A stretch of DNA of 64,000 bases from Zerene cesonia (lineage: Eukaryota; Arthropoda; Insecta; Lepidoptera; Pieridae). The position numbers were made by a program, and so were the translations under genes. The notes below the pieces were generated by a model. It searched no databases. It was not told the origin of the DNA and saw only the letters and a program-made list of their open reading frames with translations. Positions 47,001 through 58,200 of this stretch are shown here, in pieces (positions within the stretch are counted from its first letter, which is position 1; every line of letters begins with the position of its first letter). The stretch covers positions 5,022,001-5,086,000 of the forward strand of contig NC_052112.1 of the NCBI RefSeq assembly GCF_012273895.1, given 5' to 3'.

Positions 47001-50000
47001 TTTGATAGAGGCTAAAGCGTGGCGCTTCCGCACTTCATACACATCTATACATAGATATAACGCAATTATATTAAACTCGGGGAGGCAGGGAATTCTTGAA
47101 TTATTTTATTAAGTATTTATTCTCAGATTACTTATAATGCTACCCCTTTTTTATAAGTATTTAGAGTTGCAGGAAGACAATTGCTGAGCACAAATATAAC
47201 AAAGATAATAAATAAAATTATGCAAATTTCACTTGCCTTAATGTATTTCGGTGTAATGTAGAGATATCAAAATACAAACGGTAAATAAAATATTATTTAA
47301 CAACATAGGTATGCAATGATTAATTATATTAGGATAAAATAAAACATACTTATATATACAACTAAAAACTATTCTGTCATTTCTATGTTTACCAACTGAA
47401 GCTACGACTAAGCATTTTAATGATCTAGATTATAAAACCTTATGTAATTACTTACATAATATCAATTTCCTGTCAATCTAACAATTGCAATAACGTAAGT
47501 ATGCAATAGCCCTGTTAGAAATGCTTACCTGTGCAGCAAATTAAAATACAAAGGTAGCTTTACAATAGGATATATGTATTAAAGATTCACTATAATTCCA
47601 TAAATTTAAGTACAATAGTTCTAATAATGACAAAAACCTTAAAATTTACTACTGATTGAACATAGACAGACAAAAGTCCGAATACACAAAATTTTGCAAT
47701 GCTGTTAAAGCCATAGTTTAGTACATTATATATTTTAAAAATTTCAAATAACTTTGCTGTCTTTTTTTTTTGGTACGAAACCTTGATCTTTCTGTGTTTG
47801 AGTTTTATTTCATGAACAGTATATTATGAATTATCACAAAGGAAAAGATAATTTTAGCAAATTACATGAGACGATTTAAAGATATACCTAACAAATAACA
47901 ATAGATGATAAAAATCTTAGAACGGATTTCCTTAATAAATAATAATACACATTCAATACGAATATGACGGAAAAATAAACTATAATAGAGAAAACAATAT
48001 AACATATTTATCGAAACAATGGAGCAATTTATCATCTTGAATTAAACTTATTTCCAACTTTTTTACTTACTAAAGAAAACCGTTTAGACTGAATTCACGT
48101 TAATCATTTAACAGTCTTCCTTGTGATTCTATTAATTATTCTGAGAAATTAGTGTAGGAAGTTGTAACCCTCTAAATATAAATGTTTTACGCTTGCAAAG
48201 ATTGACACAAGCGTGAGTAAGCAGTAAATAACTACTTATAAATAAACACAGACAGATGTGATAGCGATTATCGCAGTATGATTCAAACAGTATACTGCAG
48301 TATTCCCGTCATATCCACGAATCACCTAATCCCAAATAACACACACAAATGACGGATTACTTTTATTAGAGCAATGCTCTTTGCGTGCTCATCTCGTGTT
48401 CTCGCTTGAGTACACAGTGAATTAATCACTGAATATGGGTCAAGCGTTCGTTCTAAATTCATACCCGATAAAGAAATAAAATTAGTACGAGCATTTGCTT
48501 GTGTGTTACCTTATTATTATTATTAGTTTAGAACCATAGTTAACATTTTTCATGATGCTAAAAGTCGTATGAAAAGCAATTATTGGTTTCAACTATAGCA
48601 ATTTTTTTTATTATTTTTATCACTACAATACGTATCTATGTATTGACATGCCTACAGTCGTGTGTTTGAAAATACAAAAGTATTACTAACTTTTTTCGTT
48701 GTAATATAACAATCGCAATCGGTACTCTCATCTATTTTACCGCGGAATTGTATCTGATAATATATTTTATCTAATCAAACTTCCAAAAATCATATCTCAC
48801 GTTACCTAAAATGACATTATCATTGTCTACACAAGGGGGTTTATTTATTGTATTTGCAAGTAAATTACTAAAAGAATCCCAATTCACCTATACTGTCAAT
48901 TGGGTATTTTACTATTATTAACTATTTATACTAATATTGTAAATGCAAAAGGTTTTTGCATCTCTCATTTAACATCTCTCTTTCCCTCAGCCCCTTATAT
49001 GCTTTGATCATTACAACTACGTGATGGATTTTGATGAGTTTTTTATAAATAGATAGAGTGATTCAAGAGGAAGGTTTATATGTATAATACAATCTATTAA
49101 TACCCCGAATTTAACGCATGCGAAGCCGCAGGCGAAAGCTAGTTGAAAATAAATAGAAACGGCTTCCTTGTTTTTGAAATACTCAAATAAATTGTTCATT
49201 TCGAAATGAGTAGACATTCATAATGATCCTAAAAAGCAATTATGAACTAATAACATGTTATAATAATACAATGTCTGGTCTTCAAGTTGATTATAAACAA
49301 AGCACAAGGGTGATGTAAACATTAAGATATGTAATTAATAATTAATTAATTTATTTAATGTACACGCTCGTATCAAATACTGGGTATGCCAAAATCACAG
49401 GTCATTTTCAATGGAACCATAAATGGTGTGTACAAAAATATGTACATATATGTATGTGTTATAACTTATACAAGATCATAAATACCTTCCCAATTATATT
49501 TTATCATCATCAATGGAAACCAGCAGGTAAAGATGTTTTATTGAAATTTGAAAGTAAGTGTAAATAATTTTAAATGCAATTGACCTAGACGCATCAACAA
49601 AACAAAATACATGTAAGCATAGGTCGGTGACAGAATCGTGTCATGGCCGGACCTTTACTAACTCTGAACGATCTGTATATTTTATTTAAATGCACATTTA
49701 AAATAGAAACATATTCATTATGGATGTTTGACATTTTAAAATATTTGAAATAATTCGATCCCTATTCATATTTTTAGCGTAAAGCAGCTGCTTCGAAAGC
49801 TATGATTTTTAAAATATTATAAAAAGAATGTTTTGCCATTGTATAATGTATAGGCATACCCTAAAAACATACTTTTCTCTAGGTACTACACATTTACACA
49901 CATCCTGTTTAAAGCATCATTAAAAAAATTTAATTCTTCGTAGCTACAAAACATAAATCAATACGAAAGTTTACATCACTCATAAAATTATAGATCACAT

Positions 50001-53000
50001 TATATTTTGTGTTTTAAGTGGACAGCGTCGAACTAAAAACTAATAACTCCAAATATATTTTCTTTGTATTACGTAAATGTTTCATAACGTATGTATTATA
50101 AAATCTTAAATCACAACATTCGAGTAGAGCATAAAGATACTTGTTTCATTAAATCTTGTTTAAAAATTATTAAACACATGCCTTACGTACGCAGTAATAA
50201 TAAAGAAGACGATAAAAACGATATTTTTTGAGTTCATACATGCTTCATACATCGTCAATTGTACGTCATTGTAATAACCTTATTATATCCTTGCATAACC
50301 CCTGGCATTTTATTGAAACTGTTACTTTCGTGTTTTTGTAAGCCGTCTTTGAAATGCAATACTGTTGCAGCAAAAACATAATTGAAAATTTAACGTATCA
50401 GTTCAAAACATTATCATATCGACAAACGCACAGAGAATTGTAGTATTCATCTTGATATAAATTATTTCTTAACTTTTAAAACCAACTTAACAGGACAGAA
50501 ATGGAATAGATCCAACACACGTACATAAGCGTAGTGTAAAAGAAAAATGTTAGAAATTTATTGGTTAATAAAAAATAAATATTCAAATATTCAAATTAGT
50601 TTTGGAGTACTGAATTAAAATATTTTGTTTTGATTCGATTCCATGAAAACTTATTCAAATTTTATATTTTAGTTAAATGTTCTTTTTTCAGGTACGGAAA
50701 CATGTCCTATGAAATCTGTAGTAAAACGAATTGGACAACAGTTGTTTGCCGCTCTTAGTACCAAGGGCTTAGCTATGCTTGTTAACCATGGCGTTGCTGA
50801 GGAGAAGGTAATTAAAAAACAAAGTTTTCAAAGTTACCACACATAATGCATGTTTAATGTTCTACCGTTAGATAAACAATCGTTAACATTTTTCTCAGAT
50901 CGGTTTAACTTGAGCATAGAAATTAACATTACAAGGTTCCTACCGACTTTGTATTAAAATGTCCATATTTTCTATGTATCTTTAACGGAAACGGATCTCA
51001 TTTACAAATGATATTTTAGTAATATTTCCAACTTTTTTTTCCAGCTGAAAGCGGTATACGCTGATCTGGACAACTTTTGTGCCCTCCCAGAGGGCTGTCA
51101 GGCGCAGTATCTCCGCAACCCAGTCAACAAACATGGCTACGTTCGTCCCGGAACCGAACAATTCGACAATACTAAAAAGGTAATAGATAAAAAAAGTTCT
51201 CGATTACGAAAGAATAAAAAATAAATTATACTTTATATAAATGCAAAATCATACTTACTTTAATCAGTGTAAGCTATATATTGGAATCGATATAATTTTA
51301 AGCATACAGCCATTGTCATAAAGCGTTTTCTGTGATCTTATCATCTGTAATTTCCATCAACGTTTATTTTTATCTACGTTTTTTATAGTTGTTTATATTC
51401 ACAATCACACTTTTGTTATACGTATATTACAATTCCTTTGAATATGTTTCGCAAGTTGACAACAGCTGTCGGTAATCAAATCGATTTGAAATGAGATAAA
51501 AACTGGTTTAGAAATTCTGAACTATTTCTGTATGGACCAGTTGCAGGATCAATAATCTACTTATAATTTAAATAACTCCCTAACGGTTCCAAAGCCTATT
51601 TCTTAGTAGTCACTAGAAAGGAATAGAAAATGATGTAGCTACCTACCTACCAATAGGTAACCGGTTAAGTGGGCAATCACGTAATCCCAATGTTACTGTC
51701 TCGAGGAAAATTATACTGATAAGTTTTACTAAATTCTGATTCTTACCGCGTAATATTATATTTTCTGTTTATTTATTTAATAATAAAAATGTTTCACAGT
51801 GCATTATAATACTACCTAGTATCTAGGACGTTTTTTGTCTACGTCACCCGTTAATAATACTTTGAATTTTAAATAGCAGTATAATTTTCTGGTTTTTAAA
51901 CGGTTTCAATGTCGTGAAACACATAATATTATAATTTTATGTGGTATAATCCGAATTTTATCGCAATGTAAAATATAGCGCGAGATAGTTTGGGCGAACG
52001 CGAGGCGCAAAAAAACGTTATATTATTTTTAAATTATTTATTTTACTTTAAGAAACCGACATGTAACTCATACTATACGTACTATATGTGTAGTATAAGT
52101 ATGAGTTCTGTATATACTACTATGTGGCATCGGTCCGTAGAGGCGACCACTCTAGTGGTTGATATCGAAATACATCTCCTTTTTTTGAAGTTGGTAGAAA
52201 AGTAGTTTTCAATAGGTGTATAATGTGTTCAAATGATCACGGAACAACACATAGAAAACTTGTTCAAGGAAATATTAGCGTACAATAACTAGCTATTGTT
52301 AATTGCCTTTTTTAATACAGGAATTACGTCATTCGTTCAACATCACGACCCTGTCGGCTGCAGCGATGCCTGCGCAGGAGGAAGTCCCGGAGTTTACCAA
52401 ACATACCGTTCCATTGGCTCACGACCTCACCAATCTTTCTAGAGTCCTTTTGCAAGCCCTGGCTTCAGTCTTCGGTAATTATAGTAATTAAAAAATACAC
52501 GCTCCTCGTGTTCCTCACACGCGTTGTCTTTATAAGCGTAATAACCTAGATACTAACACGCTTTTCCTCGTTTTATAGTTGTTTATGAGTAACCTAGAAA
52601 CTTATCGAAGCGCCATAAAAGTTGCAAGGATTTCGTTCGCACTTATCATGATCGTTATATGTTTATGATCATCCTACCTACTCGTGAGTGTATGATTGCC
52701 AGAAGTTTTAAATTATAAACATAATCACTCAATGGAAAAGAATTCACACATATAATTATATTAATAGATTTGTTTCCAAGAAATATTAAACACACATTAC
52801 GCTAGATATGCTATTATATGCATCTATTGTATAAGGGCTAATATTTATGTTTATTTTATTTGTTATTATTACAACATGAATTATCACATTTACATAGCAA
52901 TATAATTTTAATATTGCATAATAATTTGCTACGTCTCGTATCCTTTATGACTCATTTTATACATATTATACTAAAATGGTCGAACATCAATTCATTACTA

Positions 53001-55387
53001 AAAATTGTTGGCTATCTCTAAATGAAAATACATAATCCAATTGCAAATGTAACGCAGTCCATATTAATAATTAATAGTTGTCAAACCAGAACTCGCTACT
53101 ATTGATTTAATTTTTTCTTGTTATTTTAAATATAATAACTATTAAATATCTGTTGTAAATCACAATTCACACTAATATAAGTTTGTTTGTTTGGATGTTT
53201 GTTGTTTGTTTGTGTCCGTCAATCATAAACAAATAACATAAGGATACTTATTCATCATCATCATCATCATCAGCCCATATATGTTCCCACTGCTGGGACA
53301 CAGGCCTCCTATGAGGGTTTAGGCCATAATCCACCACGCTGGCCAAGTGCGGGTTGGCAGATGTCACATGTCGTCGGACTTTTAATTCTTGGACATGCCG
53401 GTTTCCTCACGATGTTTTCCTTCACCGTTTAAGCAGTGGTGATGTTATCCACATGCGCAGATAAATTGAAAAATCAATTTATTTCCTGCACGCTCGCCCG
53501 GTCTCGAACCCCGACTCATCGATTTTGAAGTCCGAGGTTCTCACCACTGTGCCACCACTGCTAGGATACTTATTATCCCGATGAAATGCTGCTGCCTTGC
53601 CTTGTCATTGCCGGGCTGAACCGGGACGAGCGTCAAGTTTCCTATATACGTATTCAATAAACATATGATTATCCAAATTAGATATGTGTAAAGTATATCA
53701 AATCTTTAAATAAAATCTAATCGTTCACAATTTTAAGACTTGACACACCACAGTCCTCGAACTAACGAAATTATATTATACAGGGTTACCAACCTCAGCT
53801 CTACTGGCCTGTCACTCCGGCATGCTAAAAAGTGACGGGAACAACCCCTCCTGCATGCAACTGCTGTACTACCCGCCCGTGCCCCCTGAGGACAAGGGGC
53901 CCTGTTGCCATGACGCTATCGCCTACACCCGCTGCGGGGCTCATAGTGATCGTTGTACTTTCACGCTCGTGGCCCAAGATTCAGAAGGCGGTCTTGAGGT
54001 GAGTTATTTTATTAAAGCTTTTTAATAAATTTGTATTACCCCTACCCCTTTTCGAATTTTAGCACAGAACCTCTTATTAAAATATTAGTGAGATAATTAT
54101 TTCAGATATCAGGTGTATCGCGAAAAATATTATAATTAAAAAAAAGATCTATCCAGTATATGTATAGTTGCAGTATTGGGTTTTTTTGTTAAAACACGTT
54201 TTCCCTAGACAACTAGTTCTAAAGAAAAGGCATTCTAACGAAAAAGGGATTGTAACGGTAACATAAATATAATCTTCATTATTTTTATTATTTATTATTT
54301 CCTTAATATATTCAGGTGAAGTTGAATGGCAGTGAAAAATGGCAAGCCGTGGGCCATCTTCCAGGAGCTATCCTGGTGCAGACTGGGGAACTTCTCGCTA
54401 ACTGGACTTCCAATTTGCTTCCTGCTATGGTGAGTTATAGTATATATCGTAGTATAGTATATTATTGAGATTATAACGCAAATCATGCTAATGGTAATCG
54501 CAATCACAAGTCCTTAAAAATAAATAAACTTGCGATAAATATTTATATTACTCTTATTGTAAAGAGGCTTGTCATACAATTTAAGTCGCTCCACTCTAGA
54601 AATCTATATTCACAGAATACAAGTACTATTACATCATTTTTGATAATTATCGCATAATGACGCATCACATTTATTATCATATTAAATACTTCAACAAAAA
54701 TCCGCTTTCAGGCGTCATTTGATGACTCTCTTATAATCACTTAATGTCATTTATTGCATATATTGCATTTATGTTGTTTAGATAATAGGTCGAATGTAGC
54801 CTGTAGGTAGAATAATGAAGCAGTCGTGTCAATTGTCCATTCCATTCCAAATAACCAAAAAACCCCTACAAACGTTTAGGTCACGGTAGGTTATAGATTA
54901 CATTCCAACCCCTTGTATCTGTATTATAAAAGTACCGTAAGTTACTCCTTACTACGTCAGTTATTTGCCAGTGAGACCCGTCAAAATCAGTCCACCTGTT
55001 CCAGAGATTAGCCGGAATAGAAATAAACTTTTAGAAATAAAATTTAACTTTAATATATGTACCGTGTACACCATATGCATTTTTTAAAAGCTCGTATTTT
55101 AATATTACAAACAAACACTCAAATTTTATTTATGTCTATAGATAACACTATTTTTCTTCCAGATGCACCGTGTGGTAATACCTGACGGTACGTACGCGCG
55201 CGCTCGCGGCCGCCACTGCGTCGCGTTCTTCTGTCACCCCGACGAGGGCGCCACCATACCGACCCTGGCTATGGCCCCCACGCCCGCCCCGCCGACCTTC
55301 ACCCCCCACACGCATATCACTCTCCACCATCGTCTCCTAAACGCGGCCCATCACATCCAAAAGCGATTCAGGGAAACGTACGCGTGA
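38075..55387 (+). CDS. Isopenicillin-N-synthase-like 2-oxoglutarate/Fe(II) dioxygenase
   Basis: Seven exons: 38075-38144, 50692-50807, 51045-51179, 52321-52474, 53784-53998, 54316-54429 and 55163-55387; 1029 nt, 342 residues, typical for the family. The N-terminal DIOX_N region has IPIIDLAHIG and FAALSTKGLAMLVNHGV, then YLRNPVNKHGYVRPGTEQFD. The catalytic double-stranded beta-helix has MQLLYYPPVP, then the iron ligands His212 and Asp214 (CGAHSDRCTFTLVAQD) and the distal His270 (MHRVVIP). Arg285 should bind 2-oxoglutarate; the usual Arg-x-Ser is here Arg-His-Cys (RGRHCVAFFCHPDEG). Such enzymes oxidise small molecules with O2 and 2-oxoglutarate in the cytosol; animal members have no settled substrate. 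Exons 5 and 7 are G+C-rich relative to their introns. The family is firm; the substrate is unknown. Confidence 0.93.
39045..39120. repeat. Short dispersed transposon tail
   Basis: TCCGACTTCAAAAAAGGAAG followed by AGGTTCGCATTTCGATTG and GGGTGAACCGATTTTATATT, a string I recall as common in lepidopteran genomes, probably a LINE 3' fragment. Single copy here, so class and boundaries are uncertain. Confidence 0.4.
41913..42046. repeat. Nested fold-back sequence (two adjoining hairpins)
   Basis: First hairpin: CTTGAAAGT (41913-41921), 6-nt loop, ACTTTCAAG (41928-41936). Second: arms at 41975-41994 and 41999-42018 pair over 20 bp with one mismatch around a 4-nt loop. They are flanked by ACTGGCC (41958-41964) / GGCCAGT (42022-42028) and CTGTAC (41940-41945) / GTACAG (42041-42046), with equal 12-nt gaps on each side. 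Fold-back transposon remnant or structured RNA. Confidence 0.75.
42700..42972 (+). repeat. Dispersed ~300-bp repeat family, copy in dioxygenase intron 1
   Basis: CTGAGCTGGTGGTTCGCCTG, then GGTAAGCGATCACCACTGCC, GGGCCTCCGGCTCCCCACTC and GAGCTGGCCCAATACGTGCC to GCGTGCTCGACTCACG. It matches 6074-6398 over both ends; the middle differs, suggesting a subfamily. Confidence 0.8.
43444..43594 (-). mobile_element. Helitron-like element, degraded
   Basis: On the minus strand it ends GTACCACGGGCAACGACGGG and GGCAGACCGCTAG then T, nearly the same 3' end as 44759-44956, and starts near TTATAAAGCTGAAGAG-like sequence read in reverse. Confidence 0.65.
44759..44956 (+). mobile_element. Non-autonomous Helitron-like element with intact ends
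   Basis: Begins TCTATACTAATATTATAAAG and ends GGGGCGGACCGCTAG, where GCGG-A-CCGC forms a tiny hairpin before CTAG. It is flanked by A on the left and T on the right. An internal (TTTG)10 microsatellite sits at 44787-44826. No coding capacity. Confidence 0.75.
44787..44826 (+). repeat. (TTTG)10 microsatellite inside the Helitron-like element
   Basis: Ten perfect TTTG units. The same tract, shorter, is a regular part of this element type. Confidence 0.95.
48924..49142 (+). mobile_element. Helitron-like element, third subfamily
   Basis: Starts around TTATACTAATATTGTAAATG and ends GAAGCCGCAGGCGAAAGCTAG followed by T. The start lacks a clean TC, so the left boundary is approximate. Confidence 0.6.
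51180..52320 (+). other. Dioxygenase intron 3
   Basis: 1.1 kb, AT-rich. Contains a hairpin at 52065-52107 (AACTCATACT ... AGTATGAGTT). No gene seen. Confidence 0.6.
52475..53783 (+). other. Dioxygenase intron 4
   Basis: 1.3 kb. Holds a Helitron-like TTTG-rich start near 53170-53215 and a near-complete S1 SINE at 53252-53563. Nothing else assigned. Confidence 0.6.
53252..53563 (-). mobile_element. tRNA-headed SINE family S1, fullest copy
   Basis: On the minus strand: a tRNA-like head with B box GGTTCGAGACC in GAGTCGGGGTTCGAGACCGG, then GCGTGCAGGAAATAAATTGA, GCGCATGTGGATAACATCAC, ATCGTGAGGAAACCGGCATG and CAGCAGTGGGAACATATATG, ending in an (ATG)n tail (53252-53270 on the plus strand). Two fragments in the collagen gene are relatives. 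Confidence 0.85.
54430..55162 (+). other. Dioxygenase intron 6
   Basis: 0.73 kb, AT-rich. The part 54880-55050 (TTATAAAAGTACCGTAAGTT through GTCAAAATCAGTCCACCTGT) reads like an old transposon fragment. No gene. Confidence 0.45.
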
Positions 55388-55994
55388 CTAGTACGCGGTA
55401 GTGGGAAAAACGCGTCCGCGTCGCGCAAAACTTTCGGATGATTCACACGTTTTGCAACAGCTGCTTTCGCCGAAATTGAGTTTGACTTATTGCGCCCTAC
55501 ATTTGAAAATTTGATGCGATGTTTCATTGCATTTATAATAATCAGCTGTTAGGCTGTTGAGGCTTTTAGCAGGGTTTATTATAAGACATACGTATATTGA
55601 TAGATTACATACGCGATTCTTCCCACTATTGAAGTGCTTAAATGCGTATAAAGACAATTGAGTTTATTTTACGAAAAATGTATTTGTGTTACTTTAAGGT
55701 ACAATTAAAAGAGCTGTTTTGCAAGATATATATATAATGTACTTCATAAAGTATTATTACGTATGTACTTACGATGCTTATAGTATTTTTGAAAGTTAAA
55801 AATAGATATAAGATGTGTTTGTTTATTTTAGTGCCTATTATAATATGTATAGATATTCAGAGATTCGTACCGTCTTGTGAAACAGCCTTCTGAATTTACT
55901 ACGAATTAGGTAGCATTTATGACTTACTTGCCGAAAAAAAAATATTAAGAATTATATTCATCATTCCCAAGTACTATAAGACATTTATATACTG

Positions 55995-56000
55995 AATAAA
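55995..56000 (+). terminator. Candidate poly(A) signal of the dioxygenase gene
   Basis: AATAAA in ACTGAATAAAAATT, about 610 bases after the TGA stop at 55385-55387. No AATAAA was noticed closer to the stop. Confidence 0.45.
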
Positions 56001-57588
56001 AATTATATAAGAATTTTGCGTTTAGGGCCTTTTAATTTTACTGCTATTTCTTGACAATATCAACATCATTAAATCTTACGTAATTTAGCAATTAGCGATG
56101 TGATTACAGTTAGGCAATTCTAATTCTAAACTCTAGTATTGATTTTTATCTCTATAAGTATATAATCACGCCTTCTTGCTTCTGCATTTTCTAAGTTTAA
56201 GATATTATTGATATAACTTTACATATACTTTATAATATGTATATTCTTAATATTTATTATGCCTACACGACTAATTATATTTTAATTTAATCGTGTGATA
56301 CATGTATTAGCTCAATTAGTATATTACTTACACACAGTACTTAGTAAACAAAATGTAATTTGACAACGAAACATTGAAAACGATATTACCAAAACAATGT
56401 ACTTAATTAACGCCCAGACTAAAAACTACGATGACTAGGATAATAATTACATGTAACCCTACCTTGCTAATTTTGAACACTGCCAAAAAAGTACTTACAT
56501 TATAATGAAGATATATTTAATGTACCTGCTCCATTATGAAATGCGTTGTATGTCAGGATAAGGCGAATTATTATTAAAATAAACCAAACCATCCAAAATT
56601 AAAATCATAAAAGTGTGTTAGTGGAAAAATGCACAAACAAAATGCGAGTGGACCAATCATATACCTCTGTTATTTACCACAATTTTATGTACTTGATTAT
56701 TTGCTTTCTATCACGAGTTATGTTATGTAAAAGGATTTAAATTAATTTTTTTGAAATAAAAACTGATTAGGTACAAAAAGACTATTATTTCTATCCATAC
56801 AACGAATGTATTCTGAATTCATATTTTTTGGGGTTGTTTTAGTAAATAAAATACTGTTTTATACAGACCATCAATATTAAATTAAGCAAAATACAATAGT
56901 TAGGTTATAATTTTTTACATTACATTTTTATGCCAATTTATATTATTATATATACTTGCGTTGCTTTAAAAGATTGTAATTTTTTCAACGAAGGCATATT
57001 TATATACAGCAAAAATGCTTATGATAATATTTGCTACTCGTTCTATATAAAGATACAGTTAATTTTAATTTACATAGGCTTTATTAGAATCAAATTGAAT
57101 AAAAACATATAATAATATATACCACATAAAATTAAGGTAAACAGGTAAGTTACTTATATAGTACGTTATTCAAGGACATTAATCTTTCAAATAGTATGCA
57201 GAGTACGAAATTTCATGAAGTTTAGATTTTGACTGCCTCGTCCTAGACAACTATGGGAACGAAATATCTCACATATGTCACATTCCTTAAAGGATCTTAG
57301 TAGTGTGCCAATCAATGGTGTACGCTAAGATTCATTTTATGCAGCCGTGTATTTTCCAAAAGGCATGCTATATGCTATACTGATTCTCTAGCGTATTAAT
57401 GATTCATTAAAAATCAAATCTAATCATTGACATTCACTGTAATGCGGATCACAATGCAAAGGAATGGTTAGATGAGTTCCTAAACAAACTTGAACGTGTC
57501 TCTGAAATTCCTCGTGATCGCATACAACTTTAAACCAAACTAACTTTCCGATATATTTTTATGTTGAACTATAAAAAACTAGCTTTCG

Positions 57589-57612
57589 CCCGCGTAGAAA
57601 GGAAAACAATGA
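57589..57612 (-). mobile_element. Helitron-like 3' end fragment
   Basis: Reads CGCGGGCGAAAGCTAG on the minus strand, with T after CTAG, close to the 3' end of the 48924-49142 copy. Confidence 0.5.
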
Positions 57613-57894
57613 TAGACAGACACATGTTATTAGTAACCAACAGAATAATAAACAGAACAGAATAGCCTTTAACTCACATTGTGTAAAAGTACACAACAGT
57701 GGTTTGTTGCCTTCTTAACTAGCACGAAAATTAACAAATGATTCTTTATATAAATAGAAGATACGAATATGAACTTGAGCAATTAACTAAATACAAACAA
57801 ACTAAAATGTAGTATATCCAGTGAACATATCATTTAAATCTATAAGCACTATCGCTATGTGTATTTGCTAAGTAGAAACTACAATTTAAAAGGA

Positions 57895-58200
57895 TCACGC
57901 TTTGACACGAATTGGGCAAGATTGCACCGGGGAAGGTACAACACACCACCAGACGAGCGACATATTGTGTTTCGTTCGATAGGTGGGAGAGTCGGATGTC
58001 CAATTCCCTTTCCTCACCCTTCCCAGTCCGTTTCCTTATTCCCCTTATCAATACTTTCTTTATCCACAACTTTTAGACGGCAATCCATTTGCAGAAACGT
58101 AATTCCTTTGCAATTGAGAATTGACCTTACACCTCTACAAATGGTTATGGGCAGTGGTAGCGCTTACCACGAGGCGACCCACCAGCTCCATTGCCTACTA
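57895..58200 (-). repeat. Dispersed ~300-bp repeat family, minus-strand copy
   Basis: On the minus strand starts GGCAATGGAGCTGGTGGGTC, then GGTAAGCGCTACCACTGCCC and ends near GCCCAATTCGTGTCAAAGCG, in the same order as 6074-6398. The open frames over it on both strands are not genes. Confidence 0.75.

Larger units (their letters stand above)
38145..50691 (+). other. 12.5-kb first intron of the dioxygenase gene
   Basis: Flanked by GTAAGC and TTTTTTCAG. It is mostly AT-rich non-coding DNA holding several transposon copies (listed separately) and a nested inverted repeat at 41913-42046. No open frame inside has recognisable protein sequence. Long first introns often carry enhancers, but I see no specific element. 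Confidence 0.8.
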
